64,000 nucleotides of DNA. Source: Aquarana catesbeiana. Taxonomy: Eukaryota; Chordata; Amphibia; Anura; Ranidae. The position numbers and the translations under genes were made by a program. Below the pieces are notes generated by a model, which saw nothing but the letters and a program-made list of their open reading frames with translations, searched no databases and was not told where the DNA came from. Position 1 is the stretch's first letter. Each line of letters starts with the position of its first letter. Location: positions 224,170,257 through 224,234,256 of the forward strand of contig NC_133333.1 of NCBI RefSeq assembly GCF_042186555.1, given 5' to 3'. This document shows positions 44,851 to 56,080 of this stretch, piece after piece.

Positions 44851-45885
44851 GGTAAAAATATTTTTGAACCACTTTAAACCCATGAACAAAAAATGTTATT
44901 AAAAAATATATTGCCGCTTACTAGTGTTTAGATGTGGTGGCTGCATTTGTTTTCATTTCTAAGAAATATTTCACCAAGTACAGAAAATAACTCTTTATCC
45001 AGCGGCGCCCCCGCTGATTAGACAATATTGATGTCTATCTTTCCTCCTGAATCGGTTATTCAGGCAGTGCATGCGCAGAATGACCTCTGCTGATTCTAAA
45101 CAGCTGAAGGCCGAGGTCATCCTGTGGATGTGCCGCTACCGTATGAATGATAACGGTGGGGGGACATCCAAAGGGATCAGCAGTGGTAGCCAATTGGATC
45201 CAAGTACGATGGACACATGTAATTGTTGGCACAAGTGTTTACATGCAAACTCTGTAGAAATGCGCTCGAATGTAGAACCTGGCAGTTTTTTTTTTGTTTT
45301 TTTTTTTTTTTGGGAAGAGCCCATAGAATACAGTACTGCTGTTTTCAGATAAGCTGCACATTTTTAGGCCTGTGTGAATGACCGGTGATACAGCAGACCT
45401 GCTAAATGCAGAGCCAACATCACTGGCGGCAGCCTCTGCACTGGGATATAATGGTGAAGCTCATAAACTATATGATACAAATGAACTACTTGTGTCCGTG
45501 TGATTCACTGCCCGGAGTCGCCGACATCTGGACTTTTTATGACTCCTCATTCATAACACCAACTGATACTGGTTTATCAAGGCACAGCCCGCATTACTAG
45601 TGGATAATCATGTGGATAAAGTGGATAGATTTATAAACCTTTATTAACATTGAGGGTATCGGTGATTTCATTTGGGCCTTATGGAAGATTTAAAAATAAC
45701 AAAGTCAGAAAAGGAAAAGTCTGACTCCGACCAGTCAGCGGTGCTATAAATGACAGTTGGAATCTAGTTGCTGTGGACAACAGATGTCTTGAAATGGAAC
45801 TTTATTCAGAAAATTAAATCCTCCTAGAACACTTCAGCCTGACCCCCTTTTTCAGGTATAGCTATATAAATTCTTAAAAACAAAC
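44851..45885. other. mostly unassigned intronic DNA
   Basis: It contains poly-T (45281-45311). The frame at 45071-45352 is unrecognised and lacks splice context. 45360-45880 looks single-copy. Confidence 0.4.
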
Positions 45886-45893
45886 ATCTATAC

Positions 45894-46029
45894 CAGTGAT
45901 GGCGAACCTTGGCACCCCAGATGTTTTGGAACTACATTTCCCATGATGCTCAACTACACTGCAGAGTGCATGAGTATCATGGGAAATATAGTTCCAAAAC
46001 ATCTGGGGTGCCAAGGTTCACCATCGCTG
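45894..46029. mobile_element. 136-bp hAT-type MITE, CAGTGATGG/CCATCGCTG ends
   Basis: The element is almost a perfect palindrome: CAGTGATGGCGAACCTTGGC opens it and GCCAAGGTTCACCATCGCTG closes it. The flanks ATCTATAC (45886) and GTCTATAC (46030) are an 8-bp target duplication with one mismatch. The termini resemble those of OposCharlie/Charlie-type hAT elements. Each arm contains a ZNF143-like ACTACATTTCCCATGATG motif. Confidence 0.92.
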
Positions 46030-46169
46030 GTCTATACTGTTTACACTCCAGTCATACACTACCGCGCTCTGCTCTGCACATGCTCAGTTGCTCTCCATTG
46101 TTAGGCACTAAGTTTGTAGAGGCTGATCTTCTGACAGCCTTAAAATGGAGCTCCACCCAAAAGGCCCTT

Positions 46170-48111
46170 TTAACCCCCCCCCCCCCCCCCTGTTAACGGA
46201 CGAAAAAAGGTTGAAAAAGCTGCGCGCCGCCAGCGACCCGCTCCCACTGTGATTGGACAGAGGGAGGCAATCGGTGGATACGGCAGACACGATGTCCACT
46301 TGGGACCCCTTGATCGTTACGGAAAAGGCAGAATGGCGGTCTGCCTATGTAAACAAGGCAGATCGCCGTTCTGTGGAGGGGAATGGTACTGATCCTGTGT
46401 TCCTGCTAAGCAGGAACACTGATCTTTACATTTTTTTTTTTTTTTTTTTTATTGAAAGCCTATGGCATGCAAAACACACCCAAAAACTTCAGCCGGTGCA
46501 TAAAAAATGTGCACACACATAAAGAGTGCTCACAAAAAAGTGCAACAGGTACACAAGACGTGCCAATTCCCTGATCCCTCGGGGCTCCAGACGGGGACAA
46601 AGGTACTTACTGTGGTCTATCTGGCCGGAACCAGACGGACCCCGTTCTCTGGAGGGCCTGCCGGAACAGGACCCACCCAAGTACTAGGTGGGGCTCCCCC
46701 GAAGGGAGACCCCATGAGAGAGGGCGAACTAAGCCAAAAGGCCATGTCCACCCCTTCCCAAGACTTTCAGGGCTGGCCCGAGGACCCGCATCCTTACTCA
46801 TCACACACTGGGACAAACGTATAAAACAAGACGTGACAACACAGGGTTTCAGTCAAAAAATAAATAAAAAAGTGGGGGGAGGGATGGTGGAGAGGAGAGT
46901 GAAAGAAGTGGCCATTGTGTAAAACAATGACCAGGCCCTCCGGCCAGGAATAAAAAATTCCTCTGGTCCCAGCCAAAAGGCCCGGCCCAAGAGGCAGGCG
47001 CTAAAAAAGCGTGCTATGGTGCAGTGACCGTGGTGCCTCAAATCAAAGTGACTGCCACACACAGTGATTATTTGGCACCCCTGGACTGCCACTCCAGGGG
47101 CACATACTCCATAGGCTTTCAAGAGCAACCCTGGCCCACAGCCTAGACCACAGCAGCCCCCACCGCAGACAGAAAAGGCATGAGGTTCAGGAAGCTTGGT
47201 GAGAGCCCTTGCCCCAAAGGCTCCATCGTCACTCCCATCACCCCTTCCAATTTCACATTTGGGTAAATGGATACTAGCCACTCCCCCCCTCCAGCAAAAG
47301 GGGAGTAAGCGTTCTCCTACCCAAATAACTGTCAGCAGCTAGAGCCACCACAATCCAGGCCAGAAGGCCAGGGACCCAACCCTCCGGCCAGACCAAAATG
47401 CAGCACCCATCCCTACCCCACCCATCCACTGATCTTTACATTTAACCAGTCAAAGCACATCCCACAGTTAGAAAACACATACAGGGGACACATTTAACCC
47501 TTTGCTTGCCCCTGATGTTAACCCCTTCCTTGCTAGTGTTATTAGTACAGTGACGGTGCATATTATTATTTATTTATTTTTTTAAATTTTTTTTTTAGCA
47601 CTGATCACTGTATTGGTGTCACTGGTACCCCAAAAGTGTCAGGTGTCCAATTTGTCCGCCGCAATATCGCAGTCCCACTATAAGTCGCTGATCGCTGCCA
47701 TTACTATTTAAAAAAATTAAATATACCATAGTTTTGTAGGCGCAAACCAAATATACATGTATTGGGATTTTTTTTACCAAAAACATGTAGCAGAATACAT
47801 TATTGGCCTAAATTGATGAAGAAATTTGATTTTTTTTTGGGGGGGCGGTGTTTGTCTTATAGCAGAAAGAAAAAGTTTTTTTTTTTTCAAAATTATCACA
47901 TTATTTTTGTTTATAGCGCAAAACATAAACGCAGAGGTGATCAACTACCACCAAAAGAAGACTCTATTTGTGTGAAATAAAGAACATCAATTTTATTTGG
48001 GTATAGCGTCGCACGACCGCGCAATTGTCAGTTAAAATAACACAGTGCCGTATTGCATAAAATGGCCTCGTCATGAACGGGGGTAAACCTTCCCTGAGCT
48101 GAAGTGGTTAA
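46170..48111 (-). mobile_element. family C DNA element, reverse orientation, split by a retro-insertion
   Basis: The right end CCCTGAGCTGAAGTGGTTAA (TTAA 48108-48111) is the reverse complement of the 42717 start. GCTGATCGCTGCCATTACTA, AACCCCTTCCTTGCTAGTG and AAATTGATGAAGAAATTTGA follow in reverse order. The left end is not clear but lies near the poly-C at 46177-46190. The copy is interrupted at 46434-47426. Confidence 0.8.
46434..47426 (-). mobile_element. poly(A)-tailed retro-insertion of unknown origin (993 bp)
   Basis: A 17-bp direct repeat CACTGATCTTTACATTT flanks the insert (46417-46433 and 47427-47443). On the minus strand the insert ends in AATAAA (46448-46453) running straight into poly(A), so it was made by LINE-type target-primed reverse transcription. 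It interrupts a family C element. A 142-codon minus-strand frame (46853-47281) resembles nothing I know. The sequence contains the hairpin GGTCTCCCTTCGGGGGAGCC and GTAAGTACCTTTGTCCCC. It could be a 5'-truncated LINE 3' end, a long SINE or a retrocopy of a non-coding transcript. Confidence 0.85.
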
Positions 48112-48483
48112 AGCAGAATTGAACCCTCCTATTCTTTACAGCCAAGAAAGCTGCTTCTGTTTGATCTGCAACTGCTATGGTGCTGCACATGTGATCAGTC
48201 GTGACACCAGCTATTTGATGGTTTGACAGTTTGGTTGAGGACACAAGTAAATGTGACAGTTTTAGCAAACCTGCCATTCCATGACTATAACTGTTTTTCG
48301 AAATTGTTAAATCAATGGGTTTAGTTCGGCTATGTGATTTACTGCTGTTCAGGGGCTCTGGGCTTCAGCAAAATGGCAGCCTCCAGCAAGAAAAAAACAG
48401 GAGCAATGCTGAAGACAATTTTGCAGCACACACTAATGTTGTTAGCATAATTATTAATGTAGAATGTATGTTCCTTGCTAAAG

Positions 48484-48518
<35 letters not shown>

Positions 48519-49205
48519 CAAGTTGCTGTAGGTAAAGTTCCACTTTACGTATCTTTTATAAAAAAAGGCAGCAGGAAACAAGTTGAGTCCTGTGCTTTGA
48601 GAAAAAGTGTCGTTTTTTGCTAATTGGTTTCCTAATAGAGAGTAGTCAAAGTCCCCATTCATTCCTGTGTTTGTTTTTTTGTTTTTTATTTTTATTTTTT
48701 TTGCTTCCTGCATCTGTTTGCACTTTATTCAAAATGCATGTTATACGAGTTCAATAGTAGCGAACCTAAAACTTAGGCCTGAGGGCTAAGCTGCACACTG
48801 ATGTGTGTTTGTTTTTTTTTGTTTTTTTTTTTTGTTTTGTTGTTTTTTTTTTTCCTTCTGGCATAGAATGCAGTAAGGTAAAAAAAATTACCTTCTGCCT
48901 TTTTTAAAACCAGTACTGCAGCATCCATCCACCTATGTGACAGAATCAATAAAGGTGATTTATTGTTATATAGCAAATATCCATAATGAAAATTCATAGT
49001 TCCGTGGCGCTCTCAGCATCACGGCACACTCCGTGTTTGCGCATGCAGAGAGTACCGCGCGTGTGTCAGTTGTGTCATCAGCTTAGGCAGATGGCAATAT
49101 CTACTAAACCGCGCAAGATCAAGATGTTTCAAAGGCACCTTCAGGTGAGACTTTTCTATAGTGTTACTTGTAAGGTAATGTCATATTTTTGACTTTACTA
49201 CTGAG
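48112..49205. other. unassigned intronic DNA with poly-T runs
   Basis: It has a 29-bp poly-T (48488-48516) and T-rich stretches at 48672-48705 and 48811-48854. No gene is supported. Confidence 0.4.
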
Positions 49206-49655
49206 TAGGGCTGGGAAAAAAATCGATTTAAATCTTGAATCGAGTTGAGATGTCAAATCGATTCAAAATTTAAGCAAATCGATTTTTTTTTTTTCGACTT
49301 TTTTTTTTTTTTTTCACCGCGCCGGTCCCGAGGCGCTGCGGGCATGAATTTTTAGGCGAGGCCGCGGCCTCGCCTAAAAACTCATGCCCGCAGCGCCTCC
49401 GGACACTGCGCCGGGCCTGAAGAGCTGCGGGCAAGGAGTTTTTAGGTGAGGCCGCGGCTTCGGCCTAGTCCGCGAGGCCGGACGCCACGGACTAGGCCGA
49501 AGCCGCGGCCTCGCCTAAATGCTCATGCCCGCAGCGCCTCAGGACCGGCGCGGTTTCCAAAAAAAAAAACCCGATTCCAATCGTAAATCGAGTTTTTTTT
49601 TAAGAGAATCGAAGATTTTTTTTTTTTTTTTTTTTAAGAAAATCTCCCAGCCCTA
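49206..49655. mobile_element. hAT-type MITE with GC-rich fold-back interior, 8-bp TSD
   Basis: The ends TAGGGCTGGGAAAAAAATCG and AAAATCTCCCAGCCCTA pair. CTACTGAG flanks both sides (49198 and 49656), a perfect duplication. The interior 49315-49555 is a nested palindrome rich in GAGGCCGCGGCCTC and GCCCGCAGCGCCTC. Confidence 0.93.
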
Positions 49656-49784
49656 CTACTGAGTTGTGTTTGTAGTGTCAATGTTTAGAAATTGTGTTTC
49701 TGCATTTCATTTGTAATTCTGTATATACACGGGGGCAGCCATCTTTGTCCATTACATACTTTGCACTACATAGTGGTTGTGCTT

Positions 49785-50225
49785 TAGGCCCGGTTCACAC
49801 TGATGCATTGTGAATCTTCTTTGCAAATTCATTACGTGTGTGTTGCGAATTTACTGTGATTCTACTGGAATGAGTTGTCATTTTGGGAGGTGACTGCGAT
49901 TTCTGTCTGGCCAATGGAACCCAAACTTCCTGTTCTCTTCCTGGTTTTTGTGGAGAGTGTGGAGGAGGAGCTGGAGGTGACGAATTCGCACATATGTGAA
50001 CCATCAATGCGATTCAAGAACGATTTACATTGATGTCTATGGAGACTAAATTCGCAACGCAGTAAACTCGCACAAGACCCTTTTTTTTTTTTTTTTTTGA
50101 ATCGCAACGCTTGTATGTGAACGACCGTCATTGAAAACAATGACTTTAGGAATGACATGCGAATTTAAAGTGTTTTTGATGCATCGCATTCGTTATGAAT
50201 TCGCATCAGTGTGAACCGGGCCTTA
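49785..50225. mobile_element. TAA-type palindromic MITE (CCGGTTCACACTGATGC)
   Basis: TTAGGCCCGGTTCACACTGATG and CATCAGTGTGAACCGGGCCTTA pair, with GCGAATT / AATTCGC motifs in the interior. Confidence 0.85.
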
Positions 50226-50318
50226 CTGCTCCTTCTCGCAATGCAAGTCTGTTAGTTGAGGAACCATGCGCACCATGTGTGGTTGATATCTTATCTTAAC
50301 AGCTGTTAAGCCAGGAGT

Positions 50319-51042
50319 TTAAAGTGGTTGTAAAGCCTTAAAGTTTTTCACCTTAAAGCGGAAGTAAACCCATCCGTAAAACCCGTTTTCATTTACGGCA
50401 CGTGCCAGAAATGTAACATTCCCATTGGTTGTGCTCTCAACCAAACTGTCAAACCATCCAATGGCTGGTGTCATAACTGATCACATGTGCAGCATCATGG
50501 CAGTTGTGGATTAAACAGAGGCAAAGATGGCAGCTTCCTTGGCTGAAAACGATAGAAGGGTTTACTTACACTTCTATGCCCTTTTTCTTACCTGAGCCGG
50601 ATCCGATCCAGCGATGTGCAGCTGCTCTAGCTGCTGTCTCTCCTCATTGGACAGATTGATAGCAGCAAGAGGCATTGGCTCTCGCTGCTGTCAATCAAAA
50701 CCTGTGACATGGGGGGGGGGGGGGGCTGAGTCCCGCTGTCTGTGTCAATGGACGCAGCAGCAGAACTCTGGATGAGCACGCACGTGTGCCCCCACGGAAA
50801 TCCCCACTGACAGTCAGCAGCTCTCCGCTTAGGGAGGAGTGAGAACCGAGCCATCGGCCATGTTCGATCGCTAGGTTCTCAATGCAGAGATGCCGGGGGA
50901 CAGATCTACCTAGGTAAGTATTTCCAGTGGGGCACCCCAGAAGAGGAGGATCGGAGCTGCTCTGTGCAAAACCATTGCACATAGCAGGTAAGTATAGGCA
51001 TGTTTGTTTTCATAAAAAAAAAAAAAATACTAATCACTTTAC
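50319..51042 (-). mobile_element. TTAA-type MITE, composite
   Basis: It starts TTTAAAGTGGTTGTAAAGCC and ends AATCACTTTACATG. GCTCTCGCTGCTGTCAATCA, CTGACAGTCAGCAGCTCTCC and CCAGAAGAGGAGGATCGG are family phrases. A second start, TTAAAGCGGAAGTAAACCC (50355), suggests two members fused. Confidence 0.65.
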
Positions 51043-51850
51043 ATGAGAATGAATCAAATGCAAAGCCCCCTCTAGTGGTTACACTGCAAATAACAAAAAA
51101 TCATATTAATGGATCCTATTGCGTTGAAACGCATAGAAGATAGAGCGGGGAAGTTCTACCAGCATTGGTGTATAATCCAGCAGATTACAATCAGGAATAT
51201 GACGGACTGTTACTGTGCAGGAAGTCATCAGGAACGCTGACTATCTGGATAATGCTTTAGAGATTGCAGAAATTCTTTAGAATGATTTGCATGCCGTGGA
51301 TGTGTTCCAGATACAGACGCTGCACTTTGTTAATGTACAGAAAAATGCTTCCCCGTGTTCTAGATGGTTTCATATTCTCATCGGAGTCCAAGCTGTGACT
51401 GGGCTTTGCTATCTAAAGAATGCAGGCATTTCTGGCTGTCAGCCTTTTCTTTTAAAATAGTTTTTGATTTACAGATACAGCTAATGGAGCAAATATCCCG
51501 CAGTGGTAGAGAAAAGTGTGAAGCCTAATTGAACTCCCTGAAATGGGTATGCAGTCAGATGGATGTTGTACTTGCAACCTTTTTTACCTCCGGTTTCTTG
51601 TTCGAGCAATCACACAGAGTGTCTACGAATGAATGTGCAGTGTAATTGTCACTAGCGTTGGAGCCAGTGTACTTCGTATTCGGCACTTCATAATCGGCCC
51701 CCTCTCTTCCTCTGCAGTATAAATCTGCATAAGGAGGACTGGTGTGAGGTGTGGCTGTTACTCAGTTCTGCCAAGCGGGGCACTGCAGTGGGAGGGCAGT
51801 AAGCAAAACTGATAGAGATCCATTTTAAAGCTGAACTCTAAGCAAACCGC
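51043..51850. other. unassigned intronic DNA
   Basis: Single-copy in appearance, apart from GCGTTGAAACGCATAG at 51121, a phrase common in frog repeats. No exon is supported. Confidence 0.4.
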
Positions 51851-52364
51851 TTAAAGGATAACTAAACCTTCGGTTTTGTTTTTAAAAAAACAAACATGTC
51901 ATACTTCCCTCCTGTGTGCAGTTGGTTTTGCACAGAGTGGCCCAGATACTCCTCTTCTGGGGTCCCTCAGCAGCGCTCCTGGGTCCTCCTCTTCCCAAGT
52001 TCTGACGGACATGCGCTCTCCCTCGAGGCACCCATGCGGGCGCACTCCCGTGTCCTGCTGCTGCATCTATTGACACAGACAGCAGGACTCGGCCCCGCCT
52101 CCCGCATCATTGGATTTGATTGAGAGCAGCGGGAGCCAATGGCTGTGCTGCTATCAATCTATCCAATCAGGGCTGGAGCAGGTGTGCTCGTCCCTGGCGC
52201 AGGAACGATCGGGCTCAGGTAAGTAAAAGGGGGGCTGGTGCACTACAAGAGGTTTTTCACCTCAATGCATAGAATGACATAGTGTGAATGACATAATGCA
52301 TAGAATGCATAGAATAGTATTAAAAAGGGGTTGTAAACCATGAGGGTTTACAACCCCTTTTTAA
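51851..52364 (+). mobile_element. TTAA-flanked MITE with terminal fold-back
   Basis: TTAA stands at 51851 and 52361. Inside are TGTGCAGTTGGTTTTGCACAG and the CCAATGGCTGTGCTGCTATC block. The right end is a near-perfect stem, AAAAAGGGGTTGTAAACC facing GGGTTTACAACCCCTTTTT (52322-52361). Confidence 0.85.
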
Positions 52365-53061
52365 CATTAAAAGTGATTGCAAACAATCGCCTTGTAAAAC
52401 AACCCATTCAATTTGAAATAGAAATGAAAGCCAAAACATTTTGTGTATAGAGTAACCACTAGCATTGATGGCTAGTTCTGGGAGGCCGATATATGACGGC
52501 CTCCTGTGATCGTGCCCGCTCTGTGATTAGTGTCCGAAGATTGAGGTAAAGAGCCAATCAGCTGCTCTTTATCATGTGATCAGTTGTGTCCAATCGCAGC
52601 TGATCACGGATGTAAAATTAGAAGCTGGTTATCGGCACTCCTTTCCTCATGACGAAAGGAGAAGAGAACCGATAACCTGCCGCCAATCAGTCCTCATCAG
52701 CGCACCATCAGTGAAGGGGAAAAATTACCTGTTTCCAAAATGTTATAACAAACTATGAATATATATATATTTAATTATAATATAAGCTTCCCAGTGAAAG
52801 GCTGTAAAGAGGAGGCGTGTCAGGATAGATCTGATTATTGGAGGAGAGCAGGCTGAATTCCCAGCACAGCCAGAGAACTGACCATGGTGTGCTCACCTGC
52901 TTAATGTGGTCAGTTTTTAATAGGAAAGCAGAAGGGCTAGCAGGAACACCAAGGATTTCACCCAAAGGAAGCAATAGAAAGAGAACAGGATACTTTCTCA
53001 TACAAGTACATGGTACAGCAGGCACATATGGAATATGAAATGTTGGGATAACAAATGCTTT
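52365..53061. other. family C-like fragment and spacer
   Basis: GACGGCCTCCTGTGATCG...AAAGAGCCAATCAGCTGC...CAGCTGATCACGG (about 52490-52610) resembles a transposon interior. The rest is unassigned. Confidence 0.4.
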
Positions 53062-53519
53062 TTAAAGGAGAGGTCCAGCCTGAGCTTTTTAGGCTGGGCT
53101 TCTACTAAGGGTCACAGGAGTGCAATTCGTTTTGCACTCCTGTGACCCGTTTTTAGCAGAGAACGGTCTGCAGTCTGCTGACATCACTGTAATCAGTCGA
53201 GGCAGCGCGTCACCCCGACTTCAGAAGTCTGGATCCGCCAGCTGCCTTAAATGATAGCAGTCTCAAAGCCCCTCCACAGCTCAGCGCTCCAGTGAGCGTG
53301 GAAGAACAGAGCAGGTGAGATGCTGACTGACAGTCAGCAGCTCTCCGCTTGGGGAGGAGTGAGAACCAAGCCGTCAGCGATGTTCGATCGCTAGGTTCTC
53401 AGTGCAGAGATGCCGGTGGACAGATGCAGCATCGGACTGATGCTGCATCCACCTAGGTGAGTATGAATCGGGAAAAAAAAAAAAAAAAAAACCCATGCTT
53501 CTCTTTTAATACAATATCT
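53062..53519 (+). mobile_element. TTAA-flanked MITE (AAGGAGAGGTCCAGCC subfamily)
   Basis: TTAA stands at 53062 and 53516. A fold-back AGGTCCAGCCTGAGC-TTTTTAGGCTGGGC occupies the start, followed by GTCACAGGAGTGCAATTCG and its inverted CACTCCTGTGACCC. The subfamily is the same as 27493 and 58250. Confidence 0.8.
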
Positions 53520-54484
53520 AAGGGGTTGGTTTTACCTGTCAAGGGATTTGCATTTCAGTCCATTCCGTTCTGAAATTTACACAGCTCTTCCACATGGTTC
53601 TGAGGCAGCCCAGTCCGGCAGGGTAGAGAACCTTATTTTTCTCATCTGCAATAAAGAACATTTCAGGCTTCATTTGCACAGATGTTTAGCCACCTAATGC
53701 ATGAGCCACAGAGCCCAAACACTGTAATGACAGGTGGTAGGTATCCGCAGCAATTTGTTCGCACAGCCAGTGGTTATCTGAAGTGATCATGGCTGGGTGC
53801 ACACCAAGTGGTAATCGCTGGCTGTGTTAATAGGCTAGAATAGCTGTGCACACAGTTGTCAATCTTAGCAGCAGGAATCAGTAGCTGTCAGTCAGTTCTG
53901 CTTACATCCCTCCCACTGCAGTGCCCTGCGTTGGCAGAACTGGGTAACAGCCACACCTCACTGGAGCACCAGGCTGTGCAGGGAGAAGCTGCCTCAACCT
54001 CTCAGCAGTTCATTGAGAGGCTGAGCCAGCTGCCGGTCAAGCATCTGGGTGGATCCTGACACTGTCGGGATGTCTGCAGAGCCTGGACTGGCTCTGTGAT
54101 GGCTTTAGCCCACTGTCGGCTGAATCTAGGACACAAGACTATAAAGAAATAATCAGATGTGAGACTAATTAGGATTTAAAGAGAACCTGTACTTTACCTG
54201 CAATGCCTATTCGGCCACCTAAAGATCCGGTGATTTGTTTTTAAACTGCACTGCATTAAAAAAAAAAATCTCTCCCAATGTGATTGCACCGGCATTGTGT
54301 TGTAGACCAGGTTGTAAGCTTCTTTTCTCACCACATCTTCCCCCATTTCTCACCACCCACCATGCCTGCACTACCTTTCTTTTACAGGGGAGTGACACCT
54401 CAATGACCCTCATCTGTAAGCCACCCCCCCATTCCCACTTTTACCACTGCACCCGCACCCCCTAATCTCACTACCTAACCTGTA
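53520..54484. other. unassigned intronic DNA
   Basis: No repeat boundary and no exon is supported. The C-rich stretch 54330-54480 resembles 55260-55480 in composition. Confidence 0.35.
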
Positions 54485-55192
54485 TTAGGCTTCATGTACG
54501 CTACAGCTCCTGAACTTATGTTTAGGAGCTTTTGCCTTTTTTTTTTTTGCCAAAGCTTCATAAAAGCCTGTAGCCCCATATACACAGCAGCATGTCGGCA
54601 GCATGTCGGTACAAAAAATATCGACCAACATTCTGCCCGTGGGTATGTTGGTCTGGCCGGCTTCTGACGGCTGTGCATGCTGGAAAACCAGCAGACGACC
54701 CACTCCCGATCAGCGCTCTCAGCCAATGACAGAGTGCTAAGGGTTCCCCCCCCCCCCCCCCCCCATTTGAACACAACAGCTCAGCGGGGGAGATCGCTGG
54801 ATTTAACCTTGTATGGTTAGTACAGCAGGTCCCGACAGAGGAGGAGCTGTCGGCTTCTTTTTTTTTATTTTTTTTCGTGCAACCAAAAAAAACTGTAGTG
54901 TGTACCTGGCTTAAAGTGGTTAAGCCACTCTGCCCTCTTTATACCATCCTCTGTTTTCTAATGCTTTGTGCCCATGTGTACATGCTTTGTAAAAAAAAAA
55001 AAAAGTGTCCATGTACACATAGGCTTTTAGGATCATTTAAGAGCTGCTGCGGTTAGCAGAGGGTCAACCTCCCTCTCCTGAACGCATTCAGGGTGGGAAT
55101 GTTTTTGGACCGCTGGCGGTGGGAAACTACATCGCAGCTTCGCCGTTTCCCGCAGCTTTGGTACATCACGGCCAAGTATACATGAAGCCTAA
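54485..55192. mobile_element. palindromic MITE, TTAGGCTTCATGTAC / GTATACATGAAGCCTAA
   Basis: The two ends are clear inverted copies. A 16-bp poly-C (about 54748-54763) and an inner GTGTACATGC / TGTACACATA pair lie inside. At least one further MITE fragment (54895-54970) is nested. Confidence 0.75.
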
Positions 55193-55560
55193 ATATCCCT
55201 TTCACAACTGCACCTTTGTATGCTTCTACTATTATCGCCTGTACTTGCAGCAACCTGCCACCAATCCCTTGCAAAGCCTGTGCAAGATTCTCCCAACCCC
55301 CTGTTGTCCTGCCCCCACTCTTGTGCCATTCCGGTTTCTCAACCCACCCCTGCTGTAACCCCACAGCTTCAGGAAGCACTCGCATTTGAGACCCAATGCC
55401 CCAATGCCCTAACCACCATGCCTGCAAACCCCCACCACCCTTCCCCTTATGCCCATACCACCCCAACTTTGTCCCTTCTGAAACGGGCACACAATTTTTT
55501 GCTTGTAGAAATAAAGATCCTTCACATGACCTGGAGTCGCGTCAAGTTGCTAAATGTTAA
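55193..55560. other. C-rich spacer before the minisatellite
   Basis: Proline-rich frames on the plus strand have no domain or splice context. No gene is called. Confidence 0.4.
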
Positions 55561-56080
55561 ACGCTAACTTGTAGCTCGTGTCGTAGACGCTAACTTGTAG
55601 CTCGTGTCGTGGACGCTAACTTGTAGCTCGTGTCGTGGACGCTAACTTGTAGCTCGTGTCGTGGACGCTAACTTGTAGCTCGTGTCGTGGACGCTAACTT
55701 GTAGCTCGTGTCGTGGACGCTAACTTGTAGCTCGTGTCGTGGACGCTAACTTGTAGCTCGTGTCGTGGACGCTAACTTGTAGCTCGTGTCGTGGACGCTA
55801 ACTTGTAGCTCGTGTCGTGGACGCTAACTTGTAGCTCGTGTCGTGGACGCTAACTTGTAGCTCGTGTCGTGGACGCTAACTTGTAGCTCGTGTCGTGGAC
55901 GCTAACTTGTAGCTCGTGTCGTGGACGCTAACTTGTAGCTCGTGTCGTGGACGCTAACTTGTAGCTCGTGTCGTGGACGCTAACTTGTAGCTCGTGTCGT
56001 GGACGCTAACTTGTAGCTCGTGTCGTAGACGCTAACTTGTAGCTCGTGTCGTAGACGCTAACTTGTAGCTCGTGTCGTAG
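55561..56080 (+). repeat. 26-bp minisatellite, exactly 20 units
   Basis: The unit ACGCTAACTTGTAGCTCGTG plus TCGTGG repeats from 55561 to 56080 with no insertion or deletion (520 = 20 x 26). The only variable base is TCGTAG versus TCGTGG: the first unit and the last three have A, and interior units have G. Three CpGs occur per unit. Confidence 0.97.

Noticed and set aside
46853..47281. 142-codon Cys/Gly-rich minus-strand frame
   Set aside because: It lies inside the poly(A)-tailed insertion, shows no known domain or codon pattern, and starts and ends arbitrarily. It is kept only as part of that insertion.
55561..56080. Possible CRISPR array
   Set aside because: The 26-bp units are contiguous, with no spacers between repeats, in a vertebrate intron. 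It is a minisatellite.
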